Shown piece by piece: positions 27,551 to 34,862 of a stretch of 64,000 nucleotides of DNA; the stretch's first letter is position 1, and the number at the start of each line of letters is the position of its first letter. Source of the DNA: Terriglobia bacterium (lineage in GTDB: Bacteria; Acidobacteriota; Terriglobia; Bryobacterales; Bryobacteraceae); the NCBI GenBank assembly GCA_025358575.1, contig JANYJA010000036.1, positions 1-64,000 of the forward strand. Direction: 5' to 3'. A program made the translations under genes and the position numbers. The notes beneath the pieces were generated by a model, which was not told the DNA's origin, did not search any database, and was given only the letters and a program-made list of their open reading frames with translations.

Positions 27551-28035
27551 GCGATGTGCGCTACCTTCGGCGTCAGCATCCACTTTAGAACGCCGCGCGG
27601 CTCCCCGTGGAACGCGACAATCTCAATCGAGACCAGAGCGGCCTTTTTCATCTCGACCTGCAATGGGGGCGCGCCCAATAGGTAGCTGACAAGCCGGCTA
27701 ACCAGCGGCTCGTGACTAGAGAGCAGAATGCGCGCTTCATCGCGGTGTGTCCGAATCTCCTCCCACACATCGTGCGGCGTTGCGTCGGGCGTGAGAGTTC
27801 GAGTGTTGACGATGGTCTCGGAATAGCCGAGCACGGAGGCGGCGACCTCGGCGGTCTGCCTGGCGCGCACGTAGGGGCTCGACAGTATTAGAGATGGAGT
27901 CTCCATCGCATTGGCGGCGGACTTGAGCACAGAGCGCAGTTTCTCGCGGCCTTCCGACGTAAGTACGCGGTCGGAATCGCGCCCCCCCGGGGCGGAGTCT
28001 TCAGCGATGCCGTGACGAAGAACGAAGAGGTTCAT
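27547..28035 (-). CDS. sixA: SixA-like phosphohistidine phosphatase (histidine phosphatase superfamily)
   Basis: The 162-residue protein has the RHG catalytic motif at the N-terminus (LFVLRHGIAEDS), a second Arg in SSPYVRARQTAE and the distal His in LLSSHEPLV. Size fits SixA, which removes phosphate from phosphohistidine on phosphotransfer proteins. The gene begins one base after the end of the upstream kinase-like gene and overlaps the DUF2252 gene. SixA-like genes are often found beside CHAD and Ppx genes, which are present 2.5-5 kb away here; the actual substrate is not known. Confidence 0.87.
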   Translation of the reverse strand: MNLFVLRHGIAEDSAPGGRDSDRVLTSEGREKLRSVLKSAANAMETPSLILSSPYVRARQTAEVAASVLGYSETIVNTRTLTPDATPHDVWEEIRTHRDEARILLSSHEPLVSRLVSYLLGAPPLQVEMKKAALVSIEIVAFHGEPRGVLKWMLTPKVAHIA

Positions 28036-28848
28036 TTAGCGGACGGTAACGACTGTAGCCCGCCTCCGTATCGTGCCGGCATTCGCAGGGTTAGGGGCGC
28101 CATTCACTCTAGGCAACTTCATTTTTCCAATTCGCCGCTGCAGATCTCGAAAGATTAAGTCTGGCTGTCGAGTGGCATCGAGCGTTACGAAATCGTATTT
28201 TTTGGCCATGCCATCGAGCGCGCGGATCAGTCGCGCTTGGTACTTGCAGAAGCTATCGAACATGTTGTCCCCGAAGCGAAAATCCATCCCGCTCTCCCAA
28301 TAATCGAAAGCGCCGCGGCCAACGACGACGCGCGACACTAGATCGTCTACTTCGGCGCGCAGGTAATAAACTGCGTGGGGCCTAAGTCCGAAACCGGTGA
28401 CCTGCTCGATCCATTTTCGGTCTTCACCGCGGGCGATGGCACGCGCCATGATGGAGTATGTGTAGCGATCCGTGATAACCACGAAACCCGCTCGCAAGGC
28501 GGGGATGATCTCATTTTCCAGGCGATCGGCGAAATCGGTGACGTAATAGAGCGTCATGGTGACGGCGCCAAAGGTGTTGCCTTCCTTGGCCTTCTGAATC
28601 CCCTTTCCAGCAAGAGCAGACCGGGCCATGCCAGTATCGAGAACGGCGTGGCCTTCCTGCTCGAGCCACTGGCGCAACTGAGTGACTTGCGTCGACCGCC
28701 CGACCGCATCAGGGCCCTCGATGACGATCAGCTTTCCATGAAGATTTTCAAGAACCACGCCAGGGAGTGGCTCTTCAAAAAACTGGAGGGGAGATAGGGG
28801 TTTCTTTATAGGCACGTTCGCGTTCCAGCGCACCAGAATGCAGCACAC
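28036..28848 (-). CDS. Thymidylate-kinase-like protein with altered Walker A (Arg for Lys)
   Basis: The product of about 270 residues has a P-loop NTPase fold of the dTMP kinase family: IVIEGPDAVGRSTQ, the DRYTYS motif and a lid-like region. The P-loop reads GPDAVGRST, with Arg in place of the usual Lys, which may reduce or change activity. Starts are uncertain: GTG 28848 overlaps the upstream paralogue by 74 bases, and GTG 28815 is an alternative. It is a diverged neighbour of the next gene, sharing YYVTDFADRLENEIIP against IHATDFADRTERYILP. A true dTMP kinase role is unlikely for both; a phosphate- or polyphosphate-linked kinase is a guess from context. Confidence 0.82.
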   Translation of the reverse strand: MCCILVRWNANVPIKKPLSPLQFFEEPLPGVVLENLHGKLIVIEGPDAVGRSTQVTQLRQWLEQEGHAVLDTGMARSALAGKGIQKAKEGNTFGAVTMTLYYVTDFADRLENEIIPALRAGFVVITDRYTYSIMARAIARGEDRKWIEQVTGFGLRPHAVYYLRAEVDDLVSRVVVGRGAFDYWESGMDFRFGDNMFDSFCKYQARLIRALDGMAKKYDFVTLDATRQPDLIFRDLQRRIGKMKLPRVNGAPNPANAGTIRRRATVVTVR

Positions 28849-29518
28849 CAGACTTGCCGCTTGCGGCGAGGCCCTGCATCACGATTTTGCGCATCTGCTT
28901 TTGTTGCTCTTCGATGGACTGAGTGGCGTCTATAATATGAAACCCCATCTCTTTGGCCATGGCTTCGTATTCGTCCAAAATGCGGCCTTGGAAAATGCGG
29001 AAGCTCTCTTCCACGTCGCGGCTGAGTCCGAGATCCATGCCAGCCTCGTAGTGCTTGATGGCGTCGCGGGCGCCTAGTATTCGGCCAATAGCGACATCGA
29101 GCGGAACCCGAAAATAAAAACTCAAGTTAGGCCGAATAGCGAAGCTGTAGAGATTTCGCACCCAGCGGCGGCTTACCCCGCGGGCCACATCGCGTGCGAA
29201 CGCCGTGTAGGCGTACCTGTCCGCGCAGACGATAGCCCCGGCTTTCACCAGCGGAAGAATATAGCGCTCGGTGCGATCGGCAAAGTCCGTAGCGTGAATC
29301 AGACTGAAGGTGGAAGGCGTGAACATCTGCTTCTTCTTCCCGCGTTTGGTAGTTTCGCGGACCAAAGGAGAGGAGTTCCATTCACTGAAAGCCACGGCGT
29401 AACCTTGCGAGCGCAGCCACTGGCTGAGAAGCGCGATTTGCGTGGACTTGCCGGACCCATCGATACCTTCAACTACAATGAGCTTGCCCTTGAATCGGTT
29501 GGGCGCGAAGAGTGGCAT
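28775..29518 (-). CDS. Thymidylate-kinase-like protein
   Basis: The 247-residue protein has a standard P-loop (VVEGIDGSGKSTQ), the DRYAYTAFA motif and an Arg-rich lid segment. It resembles dTMP kinase but is longer, and it is followed directly by a second, diverged copy on the same strand. Tandem dTMP-kinase-like genes beside sixA and DUF2252 suggest an accessory role rather than dTTP synthesis. It is the first gene of the five-gene run ending at 24801. Confidence 0.85.
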   Translation of the reverse strand: MPLFAPNRFKGKLIVVEGIDGSGKSTQIALLSQWLRSQGYAVAFSEWNSSPLVRETTKRGKKKQMFTPSTFSLIHATDFADRTERYILPLVKAGAIVCADRYAYTAFARDVARGVSRRWVRNLYSFAIRPNLSFYFRVPLDVAIGRILGARDAIKHYEAGMDLGLSRDVEESFRIFQGRILDEYEAMAKEMGFHIIDATQSIEEQQKQMRKIVMQGLAASGKSGVLHSGALERERAYKETPISPPVF

Positions 29519-29549
29519 AGTGCGCGGCGTTCAACAACCGCCCACCGTA

Positions 29550-30380
29550 TTATAGCCGGTTCGTGTATCTCAGATTCCGCGATCGCCACCTGAACGCGCA
29601 CAGACTGAGAAGAAGACCGCCGCTAAGCAGTGTCGCGCTCCCCGGCTCCGGCGCTGTGCCTCCGGCAATAGGGCCTGCCTCGCAACCCTCTGTGTCAATT
29701 GAGACATTATTCGTATCCATGGTGACGGCTCCATTTCGTGCCAGAGCGCGGCCACATGGAATACTCGCACTGGTTTTCAGGGTGATGCTGGTGAGTGCGA
29801 GTATGTTTCCGGCGAAGACGGTGGAGGTTCCTAAAGTCGCCGAACTCCCGACTTGCCAAAAAAGGCTGTCGCCTTCGCCGCTATTGGTAAAAACGACAGA
29901 CGAGCCGCTGGCTGTCGTCAGCGTGCTTCCAACTTGGAATAAGAAGACCGCATTCGGATCTCCCTGGGCGTTGAGTGTCAGCGTTCCGGTTAATTGTGCC
30001 GACGAGCCAAAACAATAGACGCCCGGCGTGAGTGTAAGCCCCCCTAAATCCTGGTTTGTTAAGTTGACACCGCACGGCTGACCCGCCGCGGAAACGTACG
30101 CGTTCGTGAGATCGCTTTGAGCTTGTAACGCTACAGCATCGGACGAATGAATCGTTCCCGTGACGATCCCGGGAGGGAAGCCCGTAATCGCGGTCCCTGG
30201 CGATACGCCTAAATTTCCGTGAACTGTCGACGGGCCTGTATTCGTTACAGTGGACCCACCGAGGAGGGCAAAAGGGTCCGCGGTCCCGAGACTGATACTG
30301 ACAGCACCCGCATACGAACTACGAGCCGAAATCGAAAGAATTAACAAACAAAAGCTGACCATTTTCATAAGTTTCTTCAT
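29550..30380 (-). CDS. Ice-binding-like (DUF3494) secreted protein with PEP-CTERM signal
   Basis: The 276-residue protein has a signal peptide (about 1-25) and a DUF3494 beta-solenoid domain (about 28-235) with FALLGGSTVTNTGPSTVHG followed by NLGVSPGTAITGFPPG, and GGLTLTPGVYCF and DPNAVFLFQVGSTL. Some family members bind ice and others act in adhesion. The C-terminus carries a PEP-CTERM sorting signal: PEPGSATLL, a hydrophobic stretch and a basic end (RWRSRN). This implies processing by an exosortase encoded elsewhere. Ice binding cannot be claimed from sequence alone. Confidence 0.9.
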   Translation of the reverse strand: MKKLMKMVSFCLLILSISARSSYAGAVSISLGTADPFALLGGSTVTNTGPSTVHGNLGVSPGTAITGFPPGIVTGTIHSSDAVALQAQSDLTNAYVSAAGQPCGVNLTNQDLGGLTLTPGVYCFGSSAQLTGTLTLNAQGDPNAVFLFQVGSTLTTASGSSVVFTNSGEGDSLFWQVGSSATLGTSTVFAGNILALTSITLKTSASIPCGRALARNGAVTMDTNNVSIDTEGCEAGPIAGGTAPEPGSATLLSGGLLLSLCAFRWRSRNLRYTNRL

Positions 30381-30612
30381 TCCACCAAGGCTGATTTAGA
30401 CAGAACCTACGTTATCGTAAACCCGAAACGAAATCGTGAGAAAACAATTTTTAGGTACAAGCGAAATGTTTGTTAGGTAACTGACATTTGTTGACGGTTA
30501 GTTAATTATAAATTCGGTTGATTAAATACATATTTTAGATTCTAGAATTTGCCCGGGGGCTAAAGAGAGGTCATCCGCGTAATTGCCGAGGCCCGCGTAT
30601 CATAACTTATAT

Positions 30613-32145
30613 ATGCCGCGATACGCCGCCATCGACATCGGAAGCAACTCGCTGCGAATGGAAGCGGCGGAAGTTACCTCGAGCGAACCGCCCCAAATTC
30701 TGGTATCCGAACGGGCAGTCACGCGGTTGGGATTAAGTGTGTTTCGCACCGGCCGGATTAGCGCGGAGGCGATGGACACGGTATGCGGGCTGCTTACGAC
30801 AATGGCACAGCAGTATAAGAAGCTGAATGTGGTCGGCGTGCGCGCGGTCGCCACCAGCGCCGTTCGCGATGCCAGCAATCAGAAGGATTTTCTAACGCGC
30901 GCCTCGCAAGCCATCGGGACAAGCGTCGAGATTATTTCCGGGCAAGAGGAGGCGCGTCTAATTCACCTGGGAGTACAGAGCCGGTGGCCGCATCCGTCGC
31001 AGCGCGTGCTGATCGTCGATATTGGCGGCGGCAGCGCCGAAATTATTCTGAGCGAAAAAGGCCACGTGGCGCAGGCATTCTCGAAGCCGCTAGGCGCGCT
31101 GCGATTGACCGAGCTTTTTCTGAAGGCGGACCCGCCACGCGAGATCGAGATACACCGCCTGGAGCAGTACATACATGAGCGTCTCGCGGCCGCGGTGACA
31201 CGCGTAGGAAATGAAAAAGTGGACCGGGTGATTGCGACCGCGGCGACGGCTTCGGCCGTCGTGTCGGCAGTGAACCAGATACCGCGCGCAAAGCGCGATT
31301 CGGCCGACCGCGTACGGGCGAGTTCTTCGCAGTTGCGAAAACTATATGAAGATCTGTGCCGCAGCAGTCTTGAACAAAGGAGAAAAATTGCGGGCATCGG
31401 ACCGAGGCGCGCGGAAATCATCATTCCAGGGACCGCGGTGTTATTGTCCGTCCTTCAATCCCTGAACCTGCCTTCGCTTTACTATTGTGCGGCGGGCGTT
31501 CGCGACGGGATTATCGCGGATCTGCATGCGCGCGGCGCGGGGCGTGAATTGGCGCAACTGAACCGCGATCAACGCGAAATTGTGGAAGCGATGAGCACGA
31601 AATACGGCGTGTCGCTGCGGCACGCCCGGAAAGTGGCGCGCCTCACAAACGATCTGTTTCGCGGGTTGCAGCCGCTTCACAATCTTCCAGCACATTACGG
31701 CAGGCTTCTCGAAGCGGCCGCCTATCTGCACGACGTTGGGCACTACGTGAATGACACCAGCCACCACAAGCATTCCTACTATCTGGTGCTTAATTCTGAC
31801 ATGCCGGGATTCGACGCGAAGGAGCGCGAACTGGTGGCGAATCTTTGCCGCTATCATCGCAAAGCCATGCCCACCGGCGACCATGCGAATCTACAGCCGC
31901 TCGATGCGGAAACGCGACGCGTGGTTACCATGCTTTCTCCGCTGCTGCGGCTTGCCGACAATCTGGATCGCGGCCATGGACAGCGTGTGCGCTCCATTGA
32001 ATGCACCCTGCGAAACGGGGAAGTGATTCTGGAGCTGCAGTCGGACAAGGATGTCGGCTTGGAAGCCTGGGCGGCGGAGCGCAATGGCGAGATGTTCCGC
32101 CAGGTGTACGAGCGGCCGCTTGTAATTACCAAGGCGCGAGCGTGA
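30613..32145 (+). CDS. ppx: Ppx/GppA-type exopolyphosphatase with HD domain
   Basis: The ATG at 30613 starts a 510-residue protein. The N-terminal half is an actin-like phosphatase domain with AAIDIGSNSLRMEAAEV, ISGQEEARL and VDIGGGSAEIILSE. The C-terminal half (about 320-510) is HD-like with HDVGHYVNDTSHHKHSYY. Enzymes of this family release phosphate from polyphosphate or from pppGpp. The following CHAD genes, which encode a polyphosphate-binding domain, favour polyphosphate. The stop overlaps the possible GTG start of the next gene, so the genes are coupled. It heads a ppx-CHAD-CHAD-CMD run. Confidence 0.92.
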   Translation: MPRYAAIDIGSNSLRMEAAEVTSSEPPQILVSERAVTRLGLSVFRTGRISAEAMDTVCGLLTTMAQQYKKLNVVGVRAVATSAVRDASNQKDFLTRASQAIGTSVEIISGQEEARLIHLGVQSRWPHPSQRVLIVDIGGGSAEIILSEKGHVAQAFSKPLGALRLTELFLKADPPREIEIHRLEQYIHERLAAAVTRVGNEKVDRVIATAATASAVVSAVNQIPRAKRDSADRVRASSSQLRKLYEDLCRSSLEQRRKIAGIGPRRAEIIIPGTAVLLSVLQSLNLPSLYYCAAGVRDGIIADLHARGAGRELAQLNRDQREIVEAMSTKYGVSLRHARKVARLTNDLFRGLQPLHNLPAHYGRLLEAAAYLHDVGHYVNDTSHHKHSYYLVLNSDMPGFDAKERELVANLCRYHRKAMPTGDHANLQPLDAETRRVVTMLSPLLRLADNLDRGHGQRVRSIECTLRNGEVILELQSDKDVGLEAWAAERNGEMFRQVYERPLVITKARA

Positions 32146-32540
32146 GTGATATGCAAAAGTTTATACGCGGACAAGCGTCGACGCTATTGCGCCGACTGGC
32201 GTATCTTTCGCACGACGCCGTTCAACTAGGTTCGGCGGAGGCGATACACGATCTGCGGGTAGGAATCCGGCGGCTCAGTGAATGTCTCCGGGAATTCGAG
32301 AGTTTTTTCCCTGCCGGTCGCGCCAAAAAAGTGCGCAAGCATCTGCGGGAAGTCATGAAACTTGCAGCGGAAGTGCGCAATCGCGACATCGCGATGGCGC
32401 TGCTGCAGAAGGCAAAGGTGATCGCGAACGAGGGTCTTGACAGGGAATGGCACCGCGCCAAACAAAATTTGATGGATATCTTGCGGACTTGGATTCGGCA
32501 CGGGGTAACGCAGAAGTGGCGTGAGGAATTGAATGTCTAA
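32142..32540 (+). CDS. CHAD domain protein, N-terminal half
   Basis: The product of about 130 residues covers only the first helical bundle of a CHAD domain, with AIHDLRVGIRRLSECLREFE and then LREVMKLAAEVRNRDIAM. CHAD binds polyphosphate through conserved basic residues and His. The start is either GTG 32142, overlapping the ppx stop, or ATG 32151. The stop at 32538-32540 overlaps the ATG of the second half by eight bases. A usual CHAD protein holds both halves in one chain, so this is a split gene or a fixed frameshift. Confidence 0.85.
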   Translation: MSDMQKFIRGQASTLLRRLAYLSHDAVQLGSAEAIHDLRVGIRRLSECLREFESFFPAGRAKKVRKHLREVMKLAAEVRNRDIAMALLQKAKVIANEGLDREWHRAKQNLMDILRTWIRHGVTQKWREELNV

Positions 32541-32988
32541 AACAACTAAAACCGCATGGATGTCGGATGGCACGGTAGAAGAAAATATTCACGTCTTTCT
32601 GCCGGTTATGATTGCGGAGTATTACAAGGCTGGACGCATTGCCGCGGCGACCGAGAAGGTCGGCCCAAGTCTGCACCGCTTTCGTCTGAAAACCAAGCGG
32701 TTTCGATACACCCTCGAGCTGTTCCGAGAGTTGTGCGGTCCGACGTTTGGGAATCGCCTGGACAGTCTGCGTCCAATCCAGAACGCTCTTGGGGATATCA
32801 ACGATTGCGTTACGGCGCGAGGGCTGCTGAGTGCGAGCACGCGCAAAGTGGCCAAAAGTTTTCTGGATAAACGCGAGAAGAAAAAACTGGAAGAGTTTCA
32901 GTTCTACTGGCAGCATCAGTTCGACAAGGATGGTGCGGAGGCGAGCTGGATTCGGTACGTAGAGAAAATGCGCGTGAAAGTAGGCTAA
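32533..32988 (+). CDS. CHAD domain protein, C-terminal half
   Basis: The 151-residue product has the second CHAD helical bundle, with GPSLHRFRLKTKRFRYTLEL and then LRPIQNALGDINDCVTARGL, including the conserved H-x-x-R-x-x-x-K-x-x-R-Y pattern expected to bind polyphosphate. It begins at ATG 32533 in a different frame, overlapping the first half by eight bases, and has its own short N-terminal extension. The two products could assemble into one CHAD fold. The next gene starts one base after its stop. Confidence 0.87.
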   Translation: MSKTTKTAWMSDGTVEENIHVFLPVMIAEYYKAGRIAAATEKVGPSLHRFRLKTKRFRYTLELFRELCGPTFGNRLDSLRPIQNALGDINDCVTARGLLSASTRKVAKSFLDKREKKKLEEFQFYWQHQFDKDGAEASWIRYVEKMRVKVG

Positions 32989-32989
32989 G

Positions 32990-33628
32990 ATGACCGAACC
33001 GAAAATGGATCCGATGTTTCTCCCTGATGTAGAGAACCACGCGCAGCCCAGTCCCTATCTGGACAGCGTCCGCATGATGCAAGCCGCGGGCAAGGAGTAT
33101 CCGCAAATCTGGCACATGTTTGCGTTCAAGCCGGAGGCGACGAATCATCTGGCTCGCTTCACGCAGGAAATGATGCGTGAACCCGGTCCTCTGAGTCCGG
33201 GGACAAGAGAGTTGATTGCGGCCTTCACGTCGGCACGCAATCACTGCCCGTTTTGAACGAAGGCCCACGCCGCGGTCGCGGCGGTCATTCTGGAAAACGA
33301 AAAGGCCACCGGATCGGCGACGGGTGAAGAATTTGTGGCTGGCGTCTTGCGCGATTTGGAAACTTCGGGCCTCGGTGGAAAAGAGAAAGTGCTGTTTCGG
33401 TTCGTGGATAAGGTGAATCACAACTCGCATCGCATCGCCGCCGAAGACATGGCACTTCTCCGCGCGGCCGGCTTTACGGACGAAGCTATTTATTACGCCC
33501 TTACGGTATGCGCGTTATTTAACTTCTATAACCGCTGGATTGATGCGAGCGGTGTTCACGCGCTCTCCGACGAGGCTCACCGAATGGGCGGAAGAAGGTC
33601 GGCCGCCACAGGGTATGTCAGAAAGTAA
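32990..33628 (+). CDS. CMD/AhpD-like peroxidase-related selenoprotein (Sec at in-frame TGA)
   Basis: Read through the TGA at 33254-33256, the frame gives 212 residues of a carboxymuconolactone decarboxylase/AhpD-like protein. The first part has MFLPDVENHAQPSPYLD and LSPGTRELIAAFTSARNH. The TGA falls at residue 89 in C-P-F-TGA-T-K-A-H, exactly where family members have the second Cys of the CxxC redox motif. The same frame stays open after it and keeps family sequence (AAVAAVILE, FYNRWIDASGVHALSDEAHR). A hairpin with a GGUC loop lies 12-27 bases downstream of the TGA. I therefore infer a Cys-x-x-Sec thiol/selenol redox site, probably reducing peroxides. It starts one base after the CHAD gene. 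Confidence 0.85.
33254..33283 (+). promoter_or_regulatory. Sec codon and candidate bacterial SECIS hairpin
   Basis: TGA at 33254-33256 is followed by a perfect 6-bp stem, CGCCGC (33268-33273) and GCGGCG (33278-33283), closing a GGTC loop. The first loop G is 18 bases after the TGA. In E. coli fdhF the SelB-binding loop, also GGUC, starts 19 bases after the UGA. The match in position and loop sequence supports selenocysteine insertion. Confidence 0.8.
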
Positions 33629-33662
33629 GGCGCAACGGCTATGAGTTAACATTATAGCTACC

Positions 33663-34862
33663 ATGAATCTCGGCCGGGGCAAACTGGTGCTCATCGCTTT
33701 ACTATTATTCATGCCTGCCGCGAGAGCGCAGACGGGCGAGTTCGCAGGGTCGCAAGCTTGTGCCCCGTGTCATGCGGCGACCTACGAACGCTGGCGCAAG
33801 ACGCGCATGGCGAATATCTTGCAAGACGTGAAAGTCCATCCGGAAGCCATTCTGGGTGATTTTTCCAAGCCCAATCCGGCGGTCACTTTCCGAAAAGAAG
33901 ATATCGTCTTCACTTACGGCAGCAAGTGGAAGCAGCGTTATTTCGCCAAGGCTGGCTCGGATTATTTTGTGCTTCCCGCGCAGTGGGATGTGCGCAATGC
34001 CGTTTGGCGGCCGTATTATGTCAAGCCCGGCTCCGATTGGTGGGTGCCGCATTACCCCGCCGACCAGATGCAGCGCCCGACCGGTCCTCTTTGCGACGGA
34101 TGTCATTCGGTGAATTACAACATTCAGACCAAGCAGGTGACCGAGTGGAATGTAGGCTGCGAGAAATGCCACGGGGCCGGCGCAGCACACGTAAAGCAAC
34201 CGTCACGCGACAATATTGTCAATCCTGGACGGCTGGATTTCGTGCGCGCAAATGATGTCTGCATCCAGTGCCATTCGCAAGGGCAGCCATTGGGAAATCC
34301 GATTGAAGGCAAATATTACGATTGGCCAGTGGGATTCGAGCCGGGCAATCGGTTGAGCGATTTTTGGAAGCTCGAGGAGCACCGACTCGGCGAGACGACG
34401 TTCACTCATTTCGCTGAAGGATCGGCTCACAAAAACCGGATGCAGGGCAACGACTTCGTGCAGAGCATAATGCACACGCGCGGCGTGAAGTGTTTTCAGT
34501 GCCACGATGTGCATGGCACGCAGTACTCCGCCGATCTGGTAAGGCCTGGCAACGAGATGTGCCTCACCTGCCACGGGCCGCAGTCTCCCAACGGGCCACG
34601 CGGGTCGATGGCCGAGCACTCCCACCACAAAGCCGGAAGCGCGGGCAGCGAATGCGCGGCGTGCCACATGCCGGCGATTGCGCAGACCATCGCGGACGTG
34701 AATGTCCGCAGCCACACTTTCCGGTTCATCACGCCGGCAATTAGCGAGCGGTATCAAATTCCGAACGCGTGCGTGACTTGCCACAAAGGGAAAACCAACG
34801 CATGGGCGGCAGGGGAGTTGAAACGCTGGCCTAACGTGTCGGGATGGCGGATGGCGCAGTAG
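33663..34862 (+). CDS. Octahaem c-type cytochrome
   Basis: The 399-residue protein has a Sec signal peptide (about 1-22, ending near ARAQ) and eight CxxCH haem-binding motifs: CAPCH, CDGCH, CEKCH, CIQCH, CFQCH, CLTCH, CAACH and CVTCH. It is therefore a periplasmic multihaem electron carrier or reductase. Similar acidobacterial proteins often continue into TPR repeats, but this one ends soon after the last haem. It lies 34 bases after the selenoprotein gene on the same strand; a joint redox role is possible but not shown. Its last 32 bases overlap the convergent M61 peptidase gene. Confidence 0.92.
   Translation: MNLGRGKLVLIALLLFMPAARAQTGEFAGSQACAPCHAATYERWRKTRMANILQDVKVHPEAILGDFSKPNPAVTFRKEDIVFTYGSKWKQRYFAKAGSDYFVLPAQWDVRNAVWRPYYVKPGSDWWVPHYPADQMQRPTGPLCDGCHSVNYNIQTKQVTEWNVGCEKCHGAGAAHVKQPSRDNIVNPGRLDFVRANDVCIQCHSQGQPLGNPIEGKYYDWPVGFEPGNRLSDFWKLEEHRLGETTFTHFAEGSAHKNRMQGNDFVQSIMHTRGVKCFQCHDVHGTQYSADLVRPGNEMCLTCHGPQSPNGPRGSMAEHSHHKAGSAGSECAACHMPAIAQTIADVNVRSHTFRFITPAISERYQIPNACVTCHKGKTNAWAAGELKRWPNVSGWRMAQ

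Noticed and set aside
33254-33256. Simple nonsense mutation splitting the CMD-family gene
   Set aside because: The stop is exactly at the redox Cys position, is TGA, keeps the downstream frame intact and is followed by a SECIS-like hairpin. Selenocysteine explains all of these together.
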